Of a stretch of DNA of 64,000 nt, positions 10,951 to 22,977 are shown in pieces (the stretch's first letter is position 1; every line of letters begins with the position of its first letter). Below the pieces are notes generated by a model. It saw only the letters and a list, made by a program, of their open reading frames with translations, made no database searches and was not told the DNA's origin. Source of the DNA: Erythrophleum ivorense (Eukaryota; Streptophyta; Magnoliopsida; Fabales; Fabaceae). The DNA lies in NCBI GenBank assembly GCA_026724425.1, contig JAIUCV010000226.1:1178001-1242000 (forward strand). Reading direction: 5' to 3'. Made by a program: the position numbers and the translations under genes.

Positions 10951-13619
10951 ATAGATTTCAAGTAGTTGTACTAGTCATGATTTAGTTTCATGGCATAGGT
11001 AGGTAGCTTTCAATTAACACAACTCACATTGTTCATGGGCAAGGTTAGCTTTAAGGTCATCCTTGAATAAGTTGTAATTTAGTTTAGCTTACAAGTAGGA
11101 TCCCCCACCTCAATGTGGATTGTGTAGATTATTGACTAAAAAGCGGAGCTCTCTTTATTGTTTAGCCGATATTTGATTGCTTATAGGAATTTCAAAATGT
11201 TGTATTTTCTAATGACACACTATCAAAACTCCTACAAAAGTTAAGAATGAAACTCAAATGTAGTTGAAGCTTTTAAATATTATATCTAAATCCTCTTTCC
11301 ACTAGTTTGATAATGTTTTAGGAAATATAAATTCTGTCAGTTTTGTTAAGCTTATAGATGCAAGGTTCATCTCATATTTCATGTTAATAATACCTTTAGT
11401 TTGGGATGTGACAAAGAAAAAGCCTAAAAGGATGCTTGAAGGAGTCTAGCCAAACAATCTAAGAACCATTGGCTAGGCAGTATTCATTATAAAGGTAGAA
11501 AATAACAAAGAAAGAAACAACAAACTCACACATGAAGTCATGTAGTATCATAAGGATGATGCAAAAATGTGGTCTAATAGCTTGGATGAGCATTTCCTCA
11601 CTCAACCTATATGAAGTAGGATCCAAGCACAACACATCCATCCTTCTCAAAATGAACCAACAGGAAAAACAAAAGTCTAAGTCATAAAGGACCACAATAA
11701 AAAGCCAAGACCAAGCCTTGATGATAAATCAAGGTAAAAAAAAAAATCAACCAAGAAAATTTTGATGTGAAAAAATGTCTAAAGGAAGAAGGAGAAAAAC
11801 TCAAATAGAAAAAGACTAGCACCCAAGGTCATTGGATAAAAAAAAAATACTTGTAACACCTATAACATCCTTAAATTTTAGCCAACTAATTAAATTAATA
11901 TTAGGCAAAACAAATAATAGAAAATGCTTTGATAATAATTACATGAAAAAATATGGAATTTTTTATGAATAAGAAAAATTGCGGAACTTATGAAGAATAT
12001 AATGATATTTTATGAGTTCAATTAGGAATTTAATAGAAATTATTAGGAATTTCTAAGAATTAATTAGAGATAATTACTTAATAGAAAATTGAATAATAAA
12101 TACTTAAAAAAAGAATTTCAGAAAATTTCCTAGACCATTAAGGCTCTAACAATGTGAGAAATTATTTGGAAAAATAAAAATTTTTAGATAAAAATTAAGG
12201 ATTTAAAATACACTTATTACAAGTTTAACACAAAAATATATGATAGGCCAAATTACAATTTTAGCCAAACTTTAAAAATTGAAAAGGTAACTCCTTTTGA
12301 CACTACTTGCAGGAAGCTTCGTGAAACGCCACACTTGATAATAGAATAAGCCACAATGATGCTATTAAATAAGAGAACTTCGGAATTGAGCTAAGGCACT
12401 TCCACTTACAGGCACACCCACATGGCAAAATCTAATGCAAGTAATAAATTAGGATATTTTATAAGAGCTAAGTGAATTTTGTGATATGAGTAATTACGGT
12501 TATTTAATGTATTTATACTTAATTAAAACTTAAAGTAGATATATGTATTAGAGAAAATACACTAAATAATGAGATAATTATCTTACTAACAAATAAATAA
12601 GTTTTAATAATTACTTAAAAAATATTTTACTTAAGAGAAATAGAAATACATTATAAATTAAATTTATTATCTAAAAATTCATTTCGTACAACTATTTAAT
12701 TATAATGGATTAAAGGAATTAAAAATTTAATCAAAATAGAATAATCATCATCCTAATATAAAATAATATAACATAAAGCAATATCTTAATGTAGTGACAC
12801 CACTTTCTAATGAATTAGCACCCGCGTGTGTGTGCGTGTGTGTATTAATATTAGATGTCAAAATGATAAGCACTTTGTGGGAGAGAAGTCATCTAAACTT
12901 AATTGGTCTTAATGAAAGTCATGTACAAATAAATAAATAAAAAGAAAAAAAAAATCAACTTGCAAAGGTGAGATAAGAACTAAGAAGCGCCACACATCCA
13001 AAAATTAAGAAGATGGTATTATCTCATGAGCAAAATTAATATTTTTAAAATTAAATTGATTAATGAACTAATAAAATCATTAATTCACAATTTATTAGTT
13101 TAATCATAGTTACACTATAGTTGAACTAGTGATAATTATATATATATATATATATATTATTTTATATATTAAAAATTTAAAATAATAGCGAACAAATATT
13201 AATAAATTTTGAAATATATTACAACTAATTATACATAAAAACAAATAAAATATAACATAATTTTTATTTTTTTCAAATAACGATGATGATTTAATAAAAA
13301 AGATATTGTTTATCATTGTCAATGTTCAAGTGTTTGAATTAGCTAATGATTATTTTACTTTGCTAAAATAGAATTATAATAAATATTATATATTAAATAT
13401 TACATATTATAATTGAAGGTGTTTTCTAAATTAGTGAAGGAGGCACGCCAACCATGTTGAAAAGACCAAGGTTCAAGTTGTTGGTCTTCTTAATTCTCAC
13501 TAGTTTTTAACTAGCTAGTTCGATTCGATTCTCAAAACAATGAGCAAAATCCTAACTATAAAATTAAACTAACATGTGGCGTGATCTAGGGAAGCTTTAT
13601 GCAAAAGGGGGAAAAAAAA
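10951..13619. other. Unclassified non-coding DNA
   Basis: No supportable gene. The frame at 11459-11695 has no recognisable domain. At about 11852-11880 the sequence 'gtaacacctataacatcc...ttttag' resembles the start of a Gypsy LTR, but no matching end was found. Simple repeats: a TG-rich run at about 12825-12845 and (TA)n at about 13135-13157. Confidence 0.4.
13135..13157. repeat. (TA)n microsatellite
   Basis: Uninterrupted TA dinucleotides of about 23 bases. Confidence 0.9.
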
Positions 13620-13836
13620 GAAGAAATTGGATAAAAACATAATTTCGTCTAAATACATAAGGCTAGTTTATATTCTTTTCAGCATCATTTTTTCCATCCT
13701 TTTCAACTTTCTCTTATTTATAGAAGCTTCATATGTATAAATAGCCTCGCTCTGTTCATCCAAAAAAAAAAAAAAAAGAGAGCCTTGCTCTCTTCCATTT
13801 TGGTCAAGTAGCAAGGGAATGAGAAAGGGCATGATA

Positions 13837-13884
<48 letters not shown>

Positions 13885-14022
13885 TAGGTAAAAAGAAAAA
13901 AAATATGCAGAAGAAGAAAAAATGAGGTAAGAACATAATTTTGTTTAAATGTATAAGGCTAGTTTATATTCTTCTTAGTATCATTTTTTTTCATCCTCTT
14001 CAACTTTCTCTTCTTTATAGTA
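13620..14022. repeat. Direct repeat pair flanking a GA microsatellite
   Basis: About 105 bp at 13620-13722 and 13915-14022 share 'acataatttcgtctaaatacataaggctagtttatattctt' style sequence followed by 'catcattttttycatcc' and 'tcaactttctctt'. Between them lies the GA repeat. The arrangement looks like a local duplication about 290 bp apart. Confidence 0.7.
13841..13880. repeat. (GA)20 microsatellite
   Basis: Forty bases of perfect GA dinucleotide. The apparent frame at 13718-13936 is a product of this repeat. Confidence 0.95.
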
Positions 14023-14392
14023 CTAAAATTAAGAGAAATTATAAACTTGAGATTGAGTTGAGATCCTCAAGCTATAATTATATTAAAAATAATTTAAGAT
14101 TTTATTATTAAATGTTTGATATGTATAGTTTAAAAATTATTATAATTCTTAGTGTATTTAATTTATTGGTTGTGTTTACAAGTTCTCTTGTAACTCTACA
14201 AATTTATGTATTATGTCATTTAATTTCTAAGCAAAGGGATATTTTGGACCCTATGCATAAATAAATAAATAAATAAATTATTCATATGCATAGATGCCTG
14301 AATCTAAAATAATTTCTATAAATAGATGACCCTAGCATTGAGAGTACTTTGACATTGACTTAATTAAGACATGAAAGACATTAAAAGACATG
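14023..14392. other. AT-rich spacer, no gene seen
   Basis: Only low-complexity sequence, including 'ataaataaataaataaa' at about 14258-14277. It leads up to the target-site duplication of the solo LTR at 14393-14397. Confidence 0.5.
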
Positions 14393-14481
14393 ATAAATGT
14401 AACAACCGGAAAAAAGAAAAGAAATGAAAAAAAAAGAAAGCTGAAAATTTTTGAAATCTTGAAATTTTCTAAGTCTGCTAG

Positions 14482-14716
14482 CTATAGCGAGAAATGGCCT
14501 AACTATAGCGAATGTACCTGTTTGCTATAGTGAGAAAGGGTCTAGCTATAGTGAGAGTGTCTTTTCGCTATAGTGAAAATGCTTCTAGCCATAGCGAGTG
14601 CGGGTATCCCATACAAAAATTAGGGAGCTGCTCGCCGTAGCGTGCGTTGTAGTGAAAACAGGCGTTTGGGACTAATATGTGTTCGCTGTAGCGAGGGTTA
14701 TGCTTCGCTATAACGA
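14482..14716 (+). repeat. Phased CGCTATAGCG-core array in solo LTR copy 1
   Basis: Units of CTATAGCGA or one- or two-base variants start at 14482, 14503, 14525, 14546, 14568, 14589, then (more diverged) 14635, 14647, 14686 and 14708. Spacing of the first six is 21, 22, 21, 22, 21 bp. The best units form the palindrome CGCTATAGCG. The same arrangement occurs at 28940-29056 and, inverted, at 33839-34070. Confidence 0.85.
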
Positions 14717-15468
14717 GGGTTAGTCCAGAAAAGCGTGAAAAAAGAGAATTTGACTTCTTAAAGCATCCCAATTCATTCCTTTTCCTTTTAACCGACTTAG
14801 GCTTCATCCAAGGCAGAGAAAATGGCTGAGGAGAGAGAGAGAGAGAGACCTAGAAAAGGAAGGAGAATAAGAAAAAGGTAAGCATAACTTGAGATCTCCA
14901 TAGCTTTTCTTCTTAGAGTTTTGTTTTTCTCTCTTTGCCCTCTCTTTCTATGGTTTTAGTTGTTGAATTAGTTGGGTTTTGGACTTAGTTCAGAAGAGAG
15001 AAAGTGGAAAACCACTCTTGAAGAAGGTTAGAACTTATGTATCTTCACTTCTTCTTTGCTTCCCTTTCTTGAGAGCTTGAGAGAGGAATGAGAGTTAGTG
15101 GAATTCTAGAGAGAGAATCTTTAGTTTCTTACATATGTAGTGGGGTTTGCCTTGATGAAGAGCCCCCTAACTTTGTGAATAATTGTTGAGTTATGAGAGA
15201 GTAATTTCATACTCTTTGTTGTGCCTAGGCTCAAAAAAAGTAGCTTCATCTAGTTGTGATTGTGAAACCAAGAAGGGAGAAGAGAAATTAAAAAGGAAAA
15301 CTTGTGTTGGCTAGTAAAGTAGCTCTCCATTCTTTCTTGTTGCATTCTTGGATGTGTAATAGTCATTGTATGCTTATGTATATGCTTGTATTGTGAGCCA
15401 TGCCATTTGATGTTGCCTTGATGCATTGGTACCAATATGTTTATGATATGGATTGTGAAAATTGCTCA

Positions 15469-15592
15469 GGTGAGGTGGTGCCAAAAGTTCTTTGAGACAG
15501 GTGAGGTAAAGCTAAAAGTCCTTAAACCAAGGGTGAGGCCAATCCGAAAGCCCCAAAAACTCGGGTGAGACTAGACCAAAAGTCCCTAAAGC
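15469..15592 (+). repeat. ~32-bp tandem array (GGTGAG...CCAAAAGTCCC) in LTR copy 1
   Basis: GGTGAG occurs at 15469, 15500, 15532 and 15564 (spacing 31, 32, 32), each followed 10-15 bases later by a variant of CCAAAAGTCC. The array recurs in the other LTR copies. Confidence 0.8.
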
Positions 15593-17169
15593 TTATTATT
15601 GGCATTGATATGAAATCATGGCATGCAAATCATGTATTGTGTAATTGTAAATGGTTTACATGCTTTGACTTATTTATATATCTTGATTGCTTCCTTGAAT
15701 GAGTGCATGAGCTATTGAGATTCCATGAATCTCACCCCCTTCCCTCTCCCATCTCATATGGTCCAGGTGGAGCTTAAGAGCTTAAGAGTGAAGGCCATAA
15801 GGCATAGAAGACCTTTGTTTTGCCACTTTTGCACATTCACACATAGTTTGATGTATAGGAAAGTTAAAGTGCTTATGTATACATATTCTTTTTTAGATGC
15901 AACTGCTTAAGCAAGTATAAAAGCATGTATAAATGATGTATAAACTATGTAAAGAGCCAAAGTAATGAAAATGTGGAATTTGGCCATTTTGTGGATTGTA
16001 TGCAATAGTGTATTTTGGCCCGTAGCATAGTAAGTTTGAAATATATGATGATTTGGACCACTTGAGCATTTCATATATGCTATATTTATACTTTAAAACT
16101 TGCCTAAGAGGTGCTAGAACATGTGGGAGGCCATTTGGACCACTTTGAACCATTTTGGGTTCCAAAACTGCCAAATTTGTGAGTTTCGTCAAAGTATGAC
16201 CAAATGAGCTCTTCTTAATATGAAATTTGGCATGCCTCTAGAGCTTGTTGAGAGCTTCTTGGAAAATTAAAGTGGGTAATATTTGGAGGTCTAGGGAATA
16301 TTTGATGAATTGTTGAAGTTAAAGAATTTTTTGGTTTTGGTTATTGTACTGTGCAACTAGGTCTGAAAATAAATTTGTGTCATTCATGGACCAAACGGTG
16401 TCTGATTGTTATAAAATTTTATGGGTATAAACTAGATATCCACAGTGACCTATACCAACTAGAAGTACCTCAATCGGAGGTCTATAGAAAGGACTTTCTG
16501 AAGTTCTATATCAATATTAGAAAAGCCATCCGACCTTTGTTACTATTCCATCTATTTTTGAGGTCCAAAGGCTACTGAACTGATCTGGACTTATTTTTTT
16601 TCCTCTAGTTAACATCTGTAGATTTTCAAATTGGTATAGTTTTTCTAGATTAGATTTTTTGAGAATTAGTTATGGATTTTCGAAGTTCATGACAGCAAGT
16701 TGCATTAGTACCAGGGATAGCTGGACCTCTGTCTCTTTTTCGATATCAAACATAGTCCAAATGCTGAGATTGTGGTTAGAAAGTATTTTTAGTGTAAATT
16801 TAACACTTAGATCTTTCCAGAGAGCTATGTTTTTCTTGATTTCCATTTTTTTAGAATTAGTTATGATTTTCCAAAGTTAGAGCCAAAAATCTGACTTTTG
16901 GGCCTATTTGAGAAATTACATTTTCTTGATTTTTGGCTTCATATCCGTGGTTTATGGGTTTTTTGAGGCTATGTATGAGTTGTATAAATGGTGTTTGAGT
17001 AAAGAATGTGAAAGATGGGTTCACAAAACTCATGGAGCAAAATATGAGCGTTTAAACCCCGTTTTATAGCATGAAAATGCCACGGTTTATACTTATTCTT
17101 TGAAAATCATATGGAATCAAGCCTAGAGGGAGATTAGTTAGAGTTAAATCATTATGGTGTTACAATAAA

Positions 17170-20100
17170 TATGAAATAGATTCCATTAGAATTTATACAA
17201 GCAACTAATGATTTCTTAGAATAGATTTAGGAGCATGCATAATAATATTTTATGAATTATCTGTATAAAATTCATGCTTTAACTTAATTCATGGTCTTGT
17301 TGACTTCTCATACTTTATATTATAGAAAATAACTAGTTCCCATTATAGTATATGACATGGATAATTTGAAATGTGAAAATTTAATATAATAATACATATA
17401 GTTATATCTTATGTATTTGAATGCAGATTGTGTGATAAAATATTTGTTTATACATTATGCTTGAAACAAGTTTTTGCAAGGTAAAAAAGAACTTCAAAAT
17501 AAAGATAGGCTTATTGAGGAATGAACTCTTACTAGTAGATGATCTTTAGAGATAGGATTTTATGAATTCTCAATTTTAAAATAAGTATCCAAAAGATAGG
17601 GTTCTCGAGTGAGGAAATTCCTGCAGGATATTATTGTTATCAACAAAGATAGAATTTTTGTCTATGAATGGAAAAATATGATCATTTGGAATCAACTTAG
17701 AGGTTAGAGTCCTTCAAGAATTAAAGTCCCATTCTCCTAGGACAAAGGGGTTACAGGAGGGTTGGGAGGCCTTTATGTGATTTTTGATTTCAGGTTAAAG
17801 TTTGTGGATACACTCTAGAGGACGCCCTGGTCATGTTTACTCCTATCCATTAGAGTGATAATTCCATTGATCATAATGATTAAGGAGAATAGTCTCCCTT
17901 CTTGACGATGCTAAAAACCTAGGTCTCATATTAACTAGTATAAGATGCTTGGTGACTTACCTATGATTGCAAAAACCCAACTTGTACAAGTGATATATGA
18001 CATTTGATACAACACTTGTGGATGCTTTTTCTTTATAACTAGCACTTTTAATGTAGGATCATCTATATCTCCTTAAAAGGATATGTATAAAGGATACTCA
18101 TTAGAGTATTGTTTAGACTCTATAAATAAAGTGATGATAATGATAAGCCATATTGTATTAAGTTTATACGATACATGGATAATATAAGAAACTGAGTTTG
18201 TTATGATTATGTCGAAATTGTGCTTTTAAAAGATCTTGCCATAACCATGTTTTTATATCTTATTGTAATTTTATATGATATATTAATTGTCATGCAATAT
18301 ATGATGCTTGATTATACTTGAATATGGTTAATTTAGCATGTTACTATTATAAAATAGTTGAACATGTTATGTATATGGTTACATATTCTATATGGTTATA
18401 TCCTTATACATAAATGTTTTTGTATACATATTTGTCCATTATATTGCAATTGATATTCTTATATGCCATAGATAGGGAAATTAAAAGAAAAAGATTTTTT
18501 GCACATGTGATAGCTAGATCGTTACTAGTTTTTAAAGTTAAATTGTACTCTTACTGAGAATCTACATTCTCATCACACTTAGTGATGTGTTTAGATAGGG
18601 ATTTTAATTTAGATGATGCTGTGCTGATGATAGACTAACATAATTAACATAGGTTAGAATCAAGTTAACATAGGTATCATTGTCAACTCTAACAAGCCAA
18701 GACCATTGGATAATGGTTTTTTTAGAATATTTAAAGTAATAATAATGAGGCACCAATATATATTCGGTGGTTCAATTTAGGAACTAATTGTACTTTTATA
18801 GTCTAATAATTGAATACTATGATGGCTTTATTTGTAATTATATAACTTATAAATATTAGATATAAGGAATTAATTACTTGATATACAATAAAAAAATTAA
18901 TACTCAAAATTTCGCTACTTTGATAAACAATTAAGAAGTGTCTACTCTTTAAATTAAGAGTGTTGTGATACCAACATGAATAATAAAATATCAACCCTCT
19001 CAAGATTATGAAGTAAATATTGGTTGACAAGGGAACAGAGAGCTAGAAAACATGTAAAGATTCATCCAACAGAAAATATAACAAGTACTAATAGAAAAAG
19101 AAAAATCAAATAAAGGTCAACTATTTTATACCTTACTTAAAAAATTTTTTTTTAATATAAAGAATAACATAGAGTTACAAAAAAGATCCTACAATCATTT
19201 ACCATAGAGCTATAAATTTCTTGCGAGGGAAAACAAAAAAGTGAAGGAGGCGTCGACTGCTAAAGATCTCTAAGAGCACTTTAGATTTCAGAATAACACC
19301 CAACAATTGAAAAACCACAACTAAAATTAAGCATAAAGCATATGAAAATAAGTCTAATGTAGGCTTCTCTTAATGCTTAAGATCCATCCTATTAGGGAAT
19401 TAAGAACTTATGTAAACTTGTTGACAACAACTTTAACCACCACTCAACCATGAGAGGATGTCACCCTTCTCTAGGTTGACATAAACATATTTATAAAATA
19501 GAACTATAAACCAAATGACGAAGGCATATCATTCAAGAGGCTAAAATTGCTCAAAATCTCATTAGGGAAGCTAAAAACATAACAAAGATACATGGTGGCA
19601 AGAATGAACATGCTCTTTCATCACTTTTTTTTTTTATCTTCCTCCAATACCATATTTCACATCTTCAAGCTAGGAACTTGAATGATTTCCCAACATAAAG
19701 ATTATCCAATAAAAATACTACAAATAAAATGGTAAACCTTACTCCTTACATAGCAAAATTAGAAGCAAGAGTTAAATGGTCAAAACTATCTCAGAAGACA
19801 TGCTCTTAAAGAGAATAATTGAAGTAAAAATGGAAACTTATAAGGATAACCAGAAGCATCCTTGAAAAAACACTCAAGGACCAAACAAAATGCACCTATA
19901 GAATCTTAGTAGTCTTTCACCAATGAATATGGAGAACGCAAGTCCCTAAATAGAATGACTTACCATTTGGCTACCTCTAGAGGCATAATAGCCTTTTTAG
20001 GTCCAGGTCTAAGTCCCAAGGTGGACAAAAAAGAAACATCTTATAAAAATTAATCCTACACAATTATAGTAGACTACTAAGTGATTCACCCTTATGATCC

Positions 20101-20438
20101 ATAAGATCACAGTCAATGGCAAGACAATCTACATAACCTTGCCACCTTGGTCACAATTTTAAGACCAAGAATTTAAAGTATCAAAAATTAGCAAGAAATA
20201 ACCTACACATATGAATCTACACAACTTTGCCAAATAGCTACACAAATATATAAAATAACTAAAGCTTTCACCCTAAAAATTAAGCTACATGCTCGTTACT
20301 TTTATATAATACACACACACTCTCAAACTTTGAATATGTATAAGAAAAATAAACATCACAAGTCATCTAAAAAAGAATGAATCCTCAATCCTGAAATAGC
20401 CAAGATAACCCAAACTAAGGTATGCACTTAATTAATTA

Positions 20439-20476
<38 letters not shown>

Positions 20477-22023
20477 CATCTTCATGTAGGATTGACATCT
20501 TTTGTTAGTAATTTATAGGCCTACATGAGCTTGCACCATGGCCTAGGTATGGTAATGACACCTAGTATGCACAATAGACTTGGCGTACAAGTCTTTAAGA
20601 ATAATTGGTTTGTGTGACCACATATTATAACCTAGATCCAATAACCTCGTTTGTTAGCTTAACAAACTTGGTTTACATGGCCTTAGAACTAATGGGCTTA
20701 AATTGGCCTTAAACTATAAAAGGCACATGTGGGCTAAGTACATATGGTCGCAAAATAGCACACACAGGATAAAAATTGATTCACTATTAACTAAAAGTAA
20801 AGTACAATATTCATAATTTATCCATCCATTTTATATGAAAATTATAAGTCTTACATGTTGAAAAAAGGAGTGTAGCTAATAATGAACACTTTAAAAAGAT
20901 AAGTATTTTGTTCTTTAGGTGGCTTTCTCTTTATATAATTAGCTATATACTACAAAATATCTTTCATATTTTGATATCGACCTAATTCTAAGTATGCCTC
21001 AATAGCCTTCTTAATCTATTCTACAAATCATTTAGTATATGTTGCCTACTCTTATAGAGCCATGCCATCTTTTGCCTTGAGAGACCTCTTAAGTTTAAGC
21101 ATCCCAAACATCAAGAAAGCCCTTATAACCTGAGAAAATTTATGGAAAACTTCTCCTCTTTAAGGATGGCACTTTCAAGACCTTAGGATGAGCCACCCAT
21201 TACTAAATGACTCTTGTGTGTTGCAAGTTTGCCTAGAGAAGACTCCAAAAGTTGAAAGGTAATAGAAGGGGAGTCCAGAAAGGCCTCAAAGACAAAAAAA
21301 TTAGGGTATCTTTTAGCAGAAAGCTTTGTTAACTATGAAAGGACCTTGTGATCACGAGACATAATTACATGATAAGTCATAGTAAGAAAATAGTAAAGTA
21401 AGAGGACTTTAACATCAATTTAGACCATTGATATACTCACCTTTGTATAATCTAGACTTTTAAGATATCATGCCCATATGCATCAATACTAACTCCAAGC
21501 TTATTGATAATAATGGAATCCCACTAAGATAAAACTCATCAGAAAAATTCATTAAATGGATAGCATCATCCCCAATAATACCTTTATTGCCTTACCTCCT
21601 CACTTTTTTTGGATCATAGTTAGCCTTAGAAGCATGCTTATCTGAGGCTTATGAATAAAGGAAAAAATAGTGTTTATGTTATGAGCATTAAAGAAATGAT
21701 ATGCCCATCTCACTGATCCTATGAAGCTGCCTCTAAAAAGATGGCAGTTAGGCCTACTCTCAATTAAGAACATGCTTTTTACAAATGTATACCCAACAAC
21801 ATTGAAAAAATAGCAAAATAGTAGGAATGATGGCTCTACTTACATAAACCAACATAAAGCAAGGAAGCCAATGATATGTCAAAAGGTAAGTAGGATTAAT
21901 TGACTAAAAGCAACCCCTATAGATGCCATTATAAAACTAAAATGTCTGTTTAAGGAAAAACACACACCTCAATGAAGAGCTTCCTCGTATGTTAATAGGG
22001 TAGCCTTATCCTTCTCCACGTTT
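17170..22023. other. Unclassified decayed DNA, no gene supported
   Basis: A long stretch of moderately complex sequence with frequent stops in all frames. The frame at 18803-19030 is AT-driven and has no domain. The sequence from about 19040 to 22000 has the texture of an old retrotransposon or transposed gene fragment degraded by C-to-T change, but I recognised no catalytic motif, LTR or primer site. Confidence 0.35.
20442..20473. repeat. (AT)16 microsatellite
   Basis: Perfect AT dinucleotide run of 32 bases. Confidence 0.95.
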
Positions 22024-22173
22024 AGGATAATCTAACAATCTAAAGGGGCTAAAAGAACACTATTAGGATTAATATGGTAATTCACTAGCAATGCTACGTT
22101 GAGGATAATCTAACAATCTAAAGGGGTTAAAAGAACACTACTAGGATTAATATGGTAATTCACTAGCAATGTT
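22024..22173. repeat. 78-bp tandem duplication
   Basis: Two units begin AGGATAATCTAACAATCTAA at 22024 and 22102. They differ by only a few bases (ggggct/ggggtt, ctatta/ctacta), so this duplication is recent relative to the decayed DNA around it. Confidence 0.9.
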
Positions 22174-22977
22174 GGATAATCATCCTATGTTGTAGGACTC
22201 CTGAAACTAGTAAGAAGGGTTACATTAAATGCGCTTAGTGGAATAAAACATAAGACCAATTTAAAATTTTCATGATCTAATGATGACCTAAAAAAAATAC
22301 ATGTGGCGAAAAACTATAAGGACATGTAATGCAAATATTCATGAATTAGAACCATTGATAAAATAATGAGTCCAACTATCCTACATTAAACACACATTAA
22401 ATAACTCTAATAGAACTCCTTAATAGCATTATATAGATTCTAATTGAAGATATGTAGATTTCTTTTTCCATATTTGGGGTTTAATTGGAAGAATGCTTAT
22501 AAGTAGGATAAATTGACTATTCTAACCATTAATTAGAGACTTGAGTAGGGGTGAATTAAGATGATTTAGAATTCATCTTATCCCATTATATGCCCTAATT
22601 TTCAAACTTCTCAAGTTTTTAAGATGGTTTGAATTCTTTATTATTATTATTAATTTCTTTTTTAATGATTTTCATTTGCTTATTATTTTTAAAAGAGTTA
22701 ACATTATAAGGATAATATTAAAAATTTCCCTTCTCAAACCTATCACACCCCATTAATGACATTTTACATTGCTATTGCATTAATAATTTGTTCTTTGTCT
22801 TCCAAATTCTGTACTTCAATGATTTTTTCCCTTGGCATTTCTAGATTTTAGAGATTCATTAAAACAAAAAGTAATTTGGTAACAACTTCTCGCTAATATA
22901 TAGCAAGTTGATAATCTACTGTTAACTTGGTTCAAAAAATTTTGTTTTCATATGTGACTATGAAATTTGAACTTTTT
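22174..22977. other. Unclassified spacer
   Basis: No gene seen. It may include the 3' part of the pararetrovirus-like remnant that ends near 22978, but no motif supports a boundary. Confidence 0.35.

Larger units (their letters stand above)
14398..17164 (+). mobile_element. Solo LTR, copy 1 of a long Gypsy-type LTR family
   Basis: A 2767-bp unit begins TGTAACAACC and ends GTGTTACA, inverted TG...CA ends. It is flanked by a perfect 5-bp target-site duplication ATAAA (14393-14397 and 17165-17169), and no internal retroelement sequence adjoins either side, so it is a solo LTR. Related copies are at 28899-37172 (interrupted), 31298-34135 (inverted) and 38166-41390 (diverged, with a primer site). 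LTR length, the TGTAACA ends and the Met-tRNA primer site beside copy 4 fit the Tekay/Del type of Ty3/Gypsy elements; that sub-assignment is inference. Small frames inside (14568-14807, 15250-16880) are not conserved between copies and are not genes. Confidence 0.85.

Noticed and set aside
11852..11885. Possible Gypsy LTR start ('gtaacacctataacatcc')
   Set aside because: No matching LTR end, target duplication or primer site could be found.
13718..13936. 72-codon minus frame with a Leu-Ser run
   Set aside because: Translation of the GA microsatellite and neighbouring A-runs.
14482..14716. Regularly spaced repeat considered as a CRISPR array
   Set aside because: Units are ~10 bp with ~11-bp spacing, sit inside an LTR of a eukaryotic retroelement, and spacers are not unique sequence of CRISPR size.
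15725..16880. Several 60-99 codon frames inside solo LTR copy 1
   Set aside because: Not conserved in LTR copies 2-4, so there is no selection for protein.
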